Below, in pieces: positions 8,648 through 16,038 of a stretch of 64,000 nt of DNA; position 1 is the stretch's first letter, and the number at the start of each line of letters is the position of its first letter. The translations under genes were made by a program, and so were the position numbers. Source of the stretch: Candidatus Kutchimonas denitrificans (GTDB taxonomy: Bacteria; Gemmatimonadota; Gemmatimonadetes; Palauibacterales; KS3-K002). The notes beneath the pieces are model-generated. The model saw only the letters and a program-made list of their open reading frames with translations, was not told the origin of the DNA and made no database searches. The stretch lies in the NCBI GenBank assembly GCA_011774835.1, contig JAACAK010000120.1:1-64000 (forward strand). The letters run 5' to 3'.

Positions 8648-10332
8648 TCGCCGCCGCCGTTTCCCTCCGCCGCCCGTCGGTCTAGCATCTCCTGCACCTC
8701 ACGGATTGGGCACTTCGAGCCGCCGGCCTCGCTGAACGTGCCTTGGGCGCCCTCGGCGCCGGCACGGATCTCCCGGGCCCGCAGCTCGCTGAACATCACC
8801 ATCATCGTCTCGACGTCGAACGTGTCGGCCTCGATCATCGCCTGCTTGTTCTCGTCCATGACCTGGACCGTCACGTGCTCGGCGTCCCGGCTCTTCGCGA
8901 AGCGCTCCACCGTCGACCGGGCCAACGGTCGGGCGATCAGCGGCACCAGCTCCAGCCGCTCCCACGCCTCCTTCGACCACGTCACGCCGCCCCGCGCCCG
9001 GGCCCGCGCCGCCTCGCGGTCGCTGCCCATCGGGCACATCGGGACCGGTCGGTCCGCCAGCGCCTCCTCCGCCTTCACCTCCGCCCGGGCGATCTCCTCC
9101 GCCTGGCCGATCCCCATCACCAGCTGCATGTGGGTCGGCAGCAGCGACCCTATCGCCTGGTCGAGCAGCTCGTTGGTCACGACATCGAACCCGCGCTCCT
9201 CGACCCACTCCTCCACCGCGTTGCGGGCGATCCCCTGGGCGAACGGCGGTACCCGCTGAATGCGGACGGCCGCCAGCGGGTCCCACTCGAGGCCCGCCAC
9301 CCCGTCCTCTTCGATCCACGGCACATCCTCCGGCCGCACGTCCACCGTGCCGGTCAGCAGGACGTCGCACGGCGCCAACCGCACCAGGTTCTCCACCTGC
9401 GAGCCCATATCCGTGCCCTCGATCCGGTGCGAGCCGTGGCGCGCGAGCACCAACAGGGTCGGCTCCAGCTCCTCGATGTATTCGAGGATGCTCTCGAACG
9501 GCTTGCCGATCAGAACCTGCGAGCCCGTCTCGACTTCGGGGTAACCCTCGGCCATCTTCTCGGCCCGCATCAGGTTCGCCTTGCACAGCTTGAGCAGGCC
9601 CTTGTCGATGATGTTGTTGTGCAGCTCCTCCTGCTCCTCGAACTTGAACACCCGACTGGCCTGGTAGCTCAGCACGTCCTTGATGTTGTTGAACGCGATG
9701 TGATGGAAATCGAGGTCGAAGGCGCTGCAGAACTCCACCCGCGCTTCGAACTCGCGCGCCAGCTCCAGCGCGACCCGCGCCGCACGGTAGCTGTACGAGC
9801 TCCCATCCACGCACACCAGGTAGACCCCGTCCCGCAGCGGCCGGTCGGTCCGTGTAATCAGCAGATCCTTCTCCAGCCGCCGCATCACCCGCGACACTAC
9901 ACCGCCCAGCTGCGAATGCGGCTGACGGCCCAGGCCGTGCGCGCCCATCGCGCACAGGTCGTAGCCGTTGCAGTTCACCTCCCGAGCGATCTCCTCGAAG
10001 TGGATCCCCTCCAGCAGCTGCCGCTTCATCTTGACGCCCGCCGCCTTCACCTGCTCCTCCATCCGGTCCAGGAACGAATCGCTGATCAGCTGCAGGCCCT
10101 TCTCGATCAGTTTGTCGTGAATCTTTCGCTGACGCTGGATCTCCTCTTTCGGCTGGAAGCGGGCGGGCAGGCCGGATTCGAGCTGGCGAAACCGCACGTC
10201 GTGCAGCTTCGCCGCGTAGACGTGGTTGCCCACCACGCCGGCCTCGCACTTCCGGGCCAGCTCGATGGCGCGGTGAATCGCGTAATCGCACTCCTGCGAG
10301 TTGTCACAGGGAACGAAGACCTCTCTGTACAT
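8644..10332 (-). CDS. Tandem UspA-domain protein with C-terminal PCP_red-like domain
   Basis: Two universal-stress-protein domains (about residues 1-165 and 166-330) each show remnants of the nucleotide-binding signature (GAHGLGRQ with GGVVSRVM; ARHG with MGSQVENLV). After a linker, residues 452-492 (WSKEAWERLELVP to QVMDE) match the small domain found at the end of protochlorophyllide reductase 57-kDa subunits (PCP_red). The same domain type occurs in two proteins of the adjacent operon. It is cytoplasmic by composition. As first gene of the bd-like/aa3 operon, overlapping the next gene by four bases, it may be a regulator or assembly factor; the function is unknown. Confidence 0.85.
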   Translation of the reverse strand: MYREVFVPCDNSQECDYAIHRAIELARKCEAGVVGNHVYAAKLHDVRFRQLESGLPARFQPKEEIQRQRKIHDKLIEKGLQLISDSFLDRMEEQVKAAGVKMKRQLLEGIHFEEIAREVNCNGYDLCAMGAHGLGRQPHSQLGGVVSRVMRRLEKDLLITRTDRPLRDGVYLVCVDGSSYSYRAARVALELAREFEARVEFCSAFDLDFHHIAFNNIKDVLSYQASRVFKFEEQEELHNNIIDKGLLKLCKANLMRAEKMAEGYPEVETGSQVLIGKPFESILEYIEELEPTLLVLARHGSHRIEGTDMGSQVENLVRLAPCDVLLTGTVDVRPEDVPWIEEDGVAGLEWDPLAAVRIQRVPPFAQGIARNAVEEWVEERGFDVVTNELLDQAIGSLLPTHMQLVMGIGQAEEIARAEVKAEEALADRPVPMCPMGSDREAARARARGGVTWSKEAWERLELVPLIARPLARSTVERFAKSRDAEHVTVQVMDENKQAMIEADTFDVETMMVMFSELRAREIRAGAEGAQGTFSEAGGSKCPIREVQEMLDRRAAEGNGGGE

Positions 10333-10659
10333 GGATCCCTCGGTGCCCAGGGTTCTTCAGGAGATCCGCGAGCGAATCACCTGTTGGATGTTGCCGGCTT
10401 GTCTGTGTTCCATGCCACAGCAGAAGGCGGGAGGCTCGCGGCGAGCTTCCCGTTCATGACTCGGTTCTGTTCTCGACCCGGCTCCCGGCCTCCGTGGTCG
10501 TCGGGGGCGAGGGGCGAAGCGACACGGAGCGATCCCGATCTATGCAAAAACCGATAACAGGAATTATTATCGCGGATTACAACCGAGCGAGTATAGCTGG
10601 CCTTACCGGCGGCTGTCAACCAAACCGCGCAACCGGGTTTCGGTTCGACCACCGGCCGC
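10333..10659. other. Intergenic region between the two respiratory operons
   Basis: These 327 bases separate the ferredoxin gene end from the UspA gene start, both on the minus strand. I see no coding potential beyond short shadow ORFs. It holds the most AT-rich patch in this part of the window (near 10545-10585), with a candidate promoter and a GATAA/TTATC dyad. It is the natural place for control of the downstream respiratory operon. Confidence 0.6.
10553..10582 (-). promoter_or_regulatory. Candidate sigma70-type promoter and overlapping dyad
   Basis: On the minus strand, TTGTAA (10582-10577) is followed after 17 bases by TGTTAT (10559-10554), a fair -35/-10 pair facing the UspA/bd-like operon. 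An imperfect operator-like dyad GATAA-N9-TTATC (10553-10571) overlaps it. No start-site data exist, and the -10 match is weak. Confidence 0.35.
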
Positions 10660-10911
10660 TCAGGCCTCCGGGGCCAGCTGGGTGCCGTCCTCCCCGAAGA
10701 TGAGGATCGCGCTGACCGGACAGGATTCGGCCGCCCCGACGAGCGCCTCGAGGGGCGGCTCCTCGAGGTCGACCAGGACGGCCAGGTTGTCCTCGTTCAG
10801 TTCGAAGGCATCGGGCGCGGCTTCGACGCAGTCGGCGAAGCCGGAACACAGCTCGTGATCGATCTGCAGCGTGACGGCGTGTGCTGCCGAGACCTTTTCG
10901 TGCAGCGTCAT
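10660..10911 (-). CDS. Small [3Fe-4S]-type ferredoxin
   Basis: This 83-residue acidic protein has cysteines at Cys22, Cys28 and Cys64 (CSGFADCVEAAPDAF and SCPVSAI). The spacing C-x5-C...CP, with Phe where the second cluster cysteine normally sits, is the pattern of [3Fe-4S] ferredoxins, many of which serve P450s. It is the last gene of the operon that begins with the radical SAM gene, 12 bases after the zinc-ribbon/PCP_red gene. It could supply electrons to the radical SAM enzyme or another step of cofactor maturation; the partner is inferred. Confidence 0.88.
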   Translation of the reverse strand: MTLHEKVSAAHAVTLQIDHELCSGFADCVEAAPDAFELNEDNLAVLVDLEEPPLEALVGAAESCPVSAILIFGEDGTQLAPEA

Positions 10912-10923
10912 GTCCTGACCTCC

Positions 10924-11346
10924 TCACATCTCCTCGATGCCCAGCTGGGCCCGGGCCTCGTCCATCACCGTCAGGGTTATCTCGCTGAGCCCGCGCTCCC
11001 GGGCCCACTCCATATAGAGTTTTCGCACTGTGCCGCGGACGAAACCGGGTACGCGGCCCAACCGTTTCTCCGCTTCGTCGCTCCAGACCGGGTCGGGGCC
11101 CGACGGGTCCGGATGGCGGGTCTCGAGATGAGAGCGAACCGATTCGAACGGCTGCGCTTCGGCGGCGCTGTCGCTGAGGTCGACGCAGAGGCTGTCGACC
11201 ATCCGGGTCTCCATCGGGTTGGTGAGCATGGCGACCTGGCGATCGCAATTCGGACAGCGGAACGTGATCGCCATCGTCCCGTCACCCGGCGCGGCGCTCT
11301 CGACCGACTTCATCTGCGCGTCGCAGTCCACACAGAGAAACTTCAT
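10924..11346 (-). CDS. Zinc-ribbon protein with C-terminal PCP_red-like domain
   Basis: The 140-residue protein has two CxxC pairs (Cys5/Cys8, Cys31/Cys34) forming a likely zinc ribbon. Residues 88-131 (WSDEAEKRLGRVPGFVRGTV to TVMDEAR) match the PCP_red domain. The related domains in the UspA protein and in the radical SAM protein share the pattern W-x-EA-x3-L-x-x-VP-x-x-x-R. It lies 11 bases after the Mrp gene and 12 before the ferredoxin gene. Function unknown; a scaffold or metal/cofactor handling role fits the context. Confidence 0.82.
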   Translation of the reverse strand: MKFLCVDCDAQMKSVESAAPGDGTMAITFRCPNCDRQVAMLTNPMETRMVDSLCVDLSDSAAEAQPFESVRSHLETRHPDPSGPDPVWSDEAEKRLGRVPGFVRGTVRKLYMEWARERGLSEITLTVMDEARAQLGIEEM

Positions 11347-11357
11347 CTAACCTTACC

Positions 11358-12260
11358 TCACGATCCGTTTTCGTAGAACTGCCGGACCGCCCGCGCCAGA
11401 TCACGAACCGCCCGGGCCGCCGGGGCGTCGGGGCGCCCGAGCACGTCGGGGCGTCCGGCGTCGCCCTCGGCGCCGAAGCGCGGGTCGAACGGCACGGCGG
11501 CCAGGCGCGGCACCCCCTCGAACGGCGCGGCCTCGGTGCTGAACAGCGGGCCGATCCGGCCGCAGTCCGGACAAAGGTAGCCCGACATGTTCTCCACGTA
11601 GCCGACGATCGGGATCCCCAGCTCTTTCACCATGGTGAGCGACTTGCTCACCACGAAGCGCGACAGCTCCGACGGGATCGTCACGGCCAGCGCGCCGCCC
11701 AGCCCCGGAAGCAGGTCGTGGACCGGCGCGATCCGATCGGTCCCGGGCGGAAGATCCAGGATCAGGTAGTCCAGGTCGCCCCACGCCGTATCGGACAGGA
11801 ACTCGCGCAGGGCGTTCGCCTCCAGCGTGCCGCGCCACAGGAAGCTCCCCGACTCGGTTCCGCGCCAGCGGACCGGGCTGTCGGGGCCTTCCAGCCACAA
11901 ATCCATCGACATCACCTTCACGGCCGCCGCCCCGACGGCCGGCGCTATCCCGTCTCCCTCGACCCGGAGCGACGATCGTTCGACACCCAGCAGCCGGGGC
12001 ATCGACGGGCCGTTGAGATCGGCGTCGAGCACACCGACTGACGCACCCTGGTCCGCCAGACACGCCGCCAGGTTCGCGGCGATCAGGCTCTTCCCCACAC
12101 CGCCCTTGCCGCTCAGAACCGCCAGCGTATGTCGGACCCCGGCCAGTCGGCGCTCGAGCCGCTGCCGCCGCTCGGCCAGCTGGCCGGCGATATCGGCGGC
12201 CGTCCCCTCCGTCAGCTCGGCGTACGTGCGCCGCCGGTCGGACGGACTCACAGATCCCAC
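11358..12260 (-). CDS. mrp: Mrp/NBP35-family P-loop ATPase (Fe-S cluster carrier type)
   Basis: Mrp/ApbC proteins bind and transfer iron-sulfur clusters in an ATP-dependent way. The deviant Walker A motif SGKGGVGKS is at residues 50-58, and a C-terminal CPDC pair, typical for the bridging cluster, follows YVENMSGYLC. The N-terminal DUF59 domain of many Mrp proteins is absent, leaving a 40-residue Arg-rich start, so this is the short form. The start is GTG at 12260, overlapping the upstream membrane-protein gene by 13 bases. It may mature the radical SAM, ferredoxin or oxidase-linked Fe-S/heme proteins encoded around it. Confidence 0.92.
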   Translation of the reverse strand: MGSVSPSDRRRTYAELTEGTAADIAGQLAERRQRLERRLAGVRHTLAVLSGKGGVGKSLIAANLAACLADQGASVGVLDADLNGPSMPRLLGVERSSLRVEGDGIAPAVGAAAVKVMSMDLWLEGPDSPVRWRGTESGSFLWRGTLEANALREFLSDTAWGDLDYLILDLPPGTDRIAPVHDLLPGLGGALAVTIPSELSRFVVSKSLTMVKELGIPIVGYVENMSGYLCPDCGRIGPLFSTEAAPFEGVPRLAAVPFDPRFGAEGDAGRPDVLGRPDAPAARAVRDLARAVRQFYENGS

Positions 12261-12685
12261 GCCGCCCGGGCCAGCATCCAGGCGGCCACCGCGGTGACCA
12301 GGAACGGCCCCAGGAAGAACCCCGTGTTCGGCTGCGCGAACAGGTAGATCGCCCGGATGAAGACGACGATGGCCAGCGCCATCGTGAACCAGCGCACCTG
12401 TCGCCAGATGAAGAAGGGGAAGCCCACCGTGATCAGGAACCCGATCGGAATCAGAACCCAGGCGGCGACCCGCGGATAGCCGTGCAGGTTCCAGTCGCTG
12501 CGGACGCCCATGGCGACGATCCGGGACAGATAGAACGCGCCGTAGCCGAAGTAGACGACGGCGGCCTGACGATACTTTCGCGTCCGGGGATCGAGGCTCG
12601 AACTCTCCGCCGGGCCCACGGCGGTCTCACTCACCGACTCCATGATCGGCCAGCGTAGAGGCGTACCGGCCGTCGTGTCAAGCAT
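12248..12685 (-). CDS. Small membrane protein of unknown function
   Basis: The 145-residue product has about four hydrophobic segments in its last 100 residues (for example AAWVLIPIGFLITVGFPFFI and FTMALAIVVFIRAIYLFA). I do not recognise a family. The frame overlaps the radical SAM stop by eight bases when started at the ATG at 12685; an internal ATG at 12643 (MESVSETAV) is the alternative. It sits between radical SAM and Mrp genes, so a membrane-linked role in the same process is possible but not shown. Confidence 0.75.
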   Translation of the reverse strand: MLDTTAGTPLRWPIMESVSETAVGPAESSSLDPRTRKYRQAAVVYFGYGAFYLSRIVAMGVRSDWNLHGYPRVAAWVLIPIGFLITVGFPFFIWRQVRWFTMALAIVVFIRAIYLFAQPNTGFFLGPFLVTAVAAWMLARAAWDL

Positions 12686-14030
12686 CGCCGGGCGGCGTCG
12701 CGTCGTCTTCGACGCCGGCGCCGCTTTCGGCCTCGAGCATCTTCCGCACGAACGACGGGACGTTGCCGATCCGGCCGCTCAGCGTCCGCTCCCGCACCTC
12801 CTGCATCAGTTCGGCGGTCACCTGCGGCTGGCCCCGTTCGGCGGCGTAGCTCTCCATCCGCTTCGCCAGCATGCCGCGAACGAACGACGGGACTCGTTCC
12901 AGCCGCGCTCGCGCCTCCGCCGTCCACGGCAACGTGCCGTCCAGCTCCATCCCGTAGGTCGTCTTCCCCGCAAAGCTGATCGGCTCGAACCCGTAGGCGC
13001 CGGGCTCGTACACGCACCACGGGTCCTCCGCCATGAAGTCCCCCGTCGCACCGTACGCCCGGGCCCGACAGCCGCCGCAAACCGAGTTGAACTCGCACGC
13101 GCCGCAGCGCCCGCCCAGCGTCTTCCGCCGGCGGATGCGCTGAAAGACGTCGGACTCCTCCCAGATCTCCCGGAACGACCGCTGGCGCAAGTTGCCGCCG
13201 TATACCGGCAGGTAGGGGCAGGGCGTCATGTCGCCGTTGGGACGAATCCCCAGGTAGTGCGTGCCGGCGGGACAGCCGCCGGCCCCGGCGGCAAAGCTCT
13301 TCAGGAAAGGCGAGTCCGGGTCGTTCTGGTAGAGCATCCGCTGGTAATGGGGCGCGCACTTCGAGTTCACCAGCATCCGGCCGGCGAACTCCTCCTGCAG
13401 CTTCATCAGCTCAGCCAGAGTCTCCTCGTACTCGTCGGCCGAGATGTCGCTGGTATACGCACCGCGTCCGGTGGGCACCAGGAAATAGAGGTTGTAGACG
13501 CGGGCCCCGAGCTCGTGGGCGAAGCGGGCCAGCTCGACGATCGAGTCGCGGTTGTGCCGCCCGATCGTCGTCTGGACGATGAACGGCAGGCCCGCCGCTC
13601 TCAGTACCTTCGACCCCTCCACAGTGTTGTCCCAGGCGCCCTGCACACCCCGGAAGGCATCGTGGGTCGCCGCCTCGAGGGAATCGAGGGAGAGGGCGAC
13701 GCCGCGGATGCCCGCTTCGATCATCCGCCGGCACAGCTCCGGCGTGATCAGCACTCCGTTGGTCCCCACCACCACCCAGAGCCCCTTCGAGTTGGCGTAC
13801 GACGCGATCTCGAACACGTCCTTCCGCAGCAGCGGCTCACCGCCGGTCAGGATCAACAGCGCTTCCGGGTTGACCTCGCAGATCCCGTCCACCACCCGGA
13901 GACACTCCTCGGTCGACAGCTCGTCCCGCGCCTCGCCCTTCGAGATGCGACCGGCGCTGATGTAGCAGTGCTCGCAACGCAGGTTGCACTTCTTGGTCAG
14001 GTTCCACGAGATGACATGACTGCGGTACAT
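12678..14030 (-). CDS. Radical SAM protein of the AhbD/NirJ-like group with PCP_red-like C-terminus
   Basis: The SAM cluster motif CNLRCEHC gives Cys15, Cys19 and Cys22. GGEPLLR follows, and the C-terminal auxiliary-cluster region has the order CPAGTHYLGIRPNG, PCPYLPV, GGRCGACEFNSVCGGCRARAYG and WCVYEP. This layout is that of heme-modifying radical SAM enzymes such as AhbD (heme b synthase) and NirJ (heme d1). Residues 369-412 form a PCP_red-like domain, and a partial second copy (VPSFVRKML) sits near 424-432. It is the first gene of a five-gene operon next to the bd-like oxidase operon. Substrate unknown; PQQ- or peptide-maturase-like activity cannot be excluded. Confidence 0.88.
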   Translation of the reverse strand: MYRSHVISWNLTKKCNLRCEHCYISAGRISKGEARDELSTEECLRVVDGICEVNPEALLILTGGEPLLRKDVFEIASYANSKGLWVVVGTNGVLITPELCRRMIEAGIRGVALSLDSLEAATHDAFRGVQGAWDNTVEGSKVLRAAGLPFIVQTTIGRHNRDSIVELARFAHELGARVYNLYFLVPTGRGAYTSDISADEYEETLAELMKLQEEFAGRMLVNSKCAPHYQRMLYQNDPDSPFLKSFAAGAGGCPAGTHYLGIRPNGDMTPCPYLPVYGGNLRQRSFREIWEESDVFQRIRRRKTLGGRCGACEFNSVCGGCRARAYGATGDFMAEDPWCVYEPGAYGFEPISFAGKTTYGMELDGTLPWTAEARARLERVPSFVRGMLAKRMESYAAERGQPQVTAELMQEVRERTLSGRIGNVPSFVRKMLEAESGAGVEDDATPPGDA

Positions 14031-14151
14031 GCCGGGGCTGCCTCCAGTCGCTCACGAAGTTCCGGGCCAAACCCTATAGCTATCGACGGCCCGGCGGCGC
14101 GGCAAGCGGGCCGGGGCTGCCGGGTGTCCCGCGCGACTCTATCTTGCCCCC

Positions 14152-14832
14152 ATGCAGAAACCCGGACTCTCCACCCTCGTGCTGACCTCGATCGGCCTCC
14201 TCTTCGCGGCACTCGTGGTCGTGCTGATCGTCAGCAGCCTGGTGCGGCCCAGCGTGCGGGAGTTCGCTCCCACCGCCCCGAACCCGGAAGCGGTCGGCGA
14301 GCGGTCGGTGGGGCCCCGGCTCTATACCGTCGACGCGACCGCGCACGACCGCTGGGTCTACTTCGACTTCTCCCGCGGCTCCGTGGTCGATGTCGATTCG
14401 CGTCGTTCGCTCGATTGGGACCTCGCCTTTCAGCGGCACCGGATGATCAGCAACGGCGGCGACACGAACCCGGCGGGCCGAGGGGCCGTTGCCGACCTGG
14501 GTCCGATCCGCATCGACTCGGCGCTGACCGTGCCGGAGGACGACTGGACGACCGACGAGGGACGGGGCGACACCCCGCGCAACCCGGTCCTCGAGGACTG
14601 GTACGACTACAGCTGGACCTCGCACATCCTGCGACCCGCGGACCGCGTGCTGGCGATCCGCACCGCCGACGGCCGTTACGCGGCCCTCCGGTTCGTCGGC
14701 TACTACTGCCCCGGCGGCCGGCCCGGCTGCGTCAGCTTCGTTTACCGCTACCAGGGGGACGGGTCGAAGACGTTCGCGCCAGCGGCCGCCAGCGCCGCCG
14801 ACTCCGCCGCAAACGGCACCGCCGCAGGTTGA
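14152..14832 (+). CDS. HmuY-like membrane-anchored protein
   Basis: An N-terminal membrane helix (VLTSIGLLFAALVVVLIVSSL) is followed by a domain with the HmuY pattern: DRWVYFDFSRG, DWDLAFQRHRMISNGG, a Tyr/Trp-rich WYDYSW and a late FVGYYCPG. HmuY proteins bind heme outside the cell in Bacteroidota. Here the anchor and the place 72 bases upstream of the caa3 oxidase operon suggest heme or cofactor handling linked to the oxidase; this is inference. It has 226 residues, near the family length, and an Ala-rich tail. Confidence 0.75.
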   Translation: MQKPGLSTLVLTSIGLLFAALVVVLIVSSLVRPSVREFAPTAPNPEAVGERSVGPRLYTVDATAHDRWVYFDFSRGSVVDVDSRRSLDWDLAFQRHRMISNGGDTNPAGRGAVADLGPIRIDSALTVPEDDWTTDEGRGDTPRNPVLEDWYDYSWTSHILRPADRVLAIRTADGRYAALRFVGYYCPGGRPGCVSFVYRYQGDGSKTFAPAAASAADSAANGTAAG

Positions 14833-14856
14833 CCGCCGGTCCAGATTTACTATCGT
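14829..14856 (+). promoter_or_regulatory. Candidate promoter for the caa3 oxidase operon
   Basis: TTGACC (overlapping the HmuY-like gene stop) and TATCGT are separated by 16 bases, about 50 bases ahead of the coxB start. Matches are partial, and co-transcription with the HmuY-like gene is equally possible. Confidence 0.25.
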
Positions 14857-14904
14857 TTCCGCCAGCCGAACGGGCTCTAACACAAGAGAAACAGCCGAGG
14901 AAAC

Positions 14905-16002
14905 GTGATCGGTGCCGGTGAGTTAGCGGGCGGGCGTGGCCGGCGTTTGCTCAACCCCATTTACTATACGATCGTGATCGTCAGCTCCGCCCTCCTGGGG
15001 TGCGGGCAGGACTATCCTCAGAGCACGATCGATCCGGCCAGCGGGGACTTCGGGGCGGCGATTCACAGTCTCTACCAGACCGTGTTCTGGTGGACCATGC
15101 TGATCCTCGCCGTCGTCTGGGGGGTCCTCGGCTGGGTGCTGTTCCGCTACCGGGCCCGGCCGGGCGGACCGGAGCCGAAGCGGATCCACGGCCACCTGGG
15201 ACTGGAGATCGGGTGGACGGTGGGCGCCGCGATCATCGTGGTCCTGATCACGATCCCGACGATCCATACCGTGTTCCAGACCCAGAGGGAGGCCGGTGAA
15301 GACGCCCTGGTCGTCGAGGTCATCGGCCACCAGTGGTGGTGGGAGTTCCGGTACCCCGAGCAGGACGTGGTCACGGCGAACGAGCTGCACCTGCCCGTCG
15401 GCCGGCAGGTCGACCTGCGTCTCTGGTCGGCGGACGTGATCCACTCGTTCTGGGTCCCACGGCTGGGCGGCAAGCGCGACCTCAATCCCCTGGTCCGAAA
15501 GCCCGACGGCAGCCTGGCGATCAACCGCCTGACCTTCACGGTGGACGAGGCGGGGACGTTCATGGGGCAGTGCGCCGAGTTCTGCGGACCGGCCCACAGC
15601 CTGATGGGCCTGAGAGTGATCGCCGCGCCGGAGCCCGAGTTCGAGGAATGGGTCGAGCGCATGAAGACGCCGGTGGAGCCGGACAGCGGCAGCCTGGCCG
15701 CCCGGGGTCGCGAGGTCTTCATGGGTGCCACCTGCGTCGCCTGCCACGCCATCGCCGGGACGAACGCCCGGGGTCGGTTGGGTCCGGACCTGACGCGGCT
15801 GGGCGCGCGGACGACGATCGGGGCCGGCCTGCTGGAGAACACGCGGGAGAACCTGGCCGCCTGGATCACCGCGCCGGCCGAGTTCAAGCCGGGTGTGAAG
15901 ATGCCGGGCGTGGCCGAGGAGGGCGGCGGTTTTCCGCCCACCGGCCTGTCGTCGGAACAGGTCGAGGCGGTGGCGGCCTACCTGGCGAGCCTCGGCCGGT
16001 GA
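14905..16002 (+). CDS. coxB: Cytochrome c oxidase subunit II with fused cytochrome c (caa3-type)
   Basis: The N-terminus has a lipobox-like LLGC (Cys33), then two membrane helices and the CuA domain with VIHSFWVP and CAEFCGPAHSLM. A C-terminal cytochrome c domain carries CVACH and a likely Met ligand in VKMPGV. This fusion defines caa3 oxidases, where the attached heme feeds CuA. I use the GTG at 14905, preceded by GAGG. It starts a tight operon with coxA (37-base gap), coxC and coxD. Compare the shorter coxB at 2173, which lacks the heme domain. Confidence 0.96.
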   Translation: MIGAGELAGGRGRRLLNPIYYTIVIVSSALLGCGQDYPQSTIDPASGDFGAAIHSLYQTVFWWTMLILAVVWGVLGWVLFRYRARPGGPEPKRIHGHLGLEIGWTVGAAIIVVLITIPTIHTVFQTQREAGEDALVVEVIGHQWWWEFRYPEQDVVTANELHLPVGRQVDLRLWSADVIHSFWVPRLGGKRDLNPLVRKPDGSLAINRLTFTVDEAGTFMGQCAEFCGPAHSLMGLRVIAAPEPEFEEWVERMKTPVEPDSGSLAARGREVFMGATCVACHAIAGTNARGRLGPDLTRLGARTTIGAGLLENTRENLAAWITAPAEFKPGVKMPGVAEEGGGFPPTGLSSEQVEAVAAYLASLGR

Positions 16003-16038
16003 GTCGGCGAATCCACCCTTGTCATCAGGAGCCGTTGC

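Noticed and set aside
10621-10659. GGTTCGACC near the ferredoxin gene end as part of an RNA gene
   Set aside because: No consistent cloverleaf or other stem set could be drawn; treated as plain intergenic DNA.
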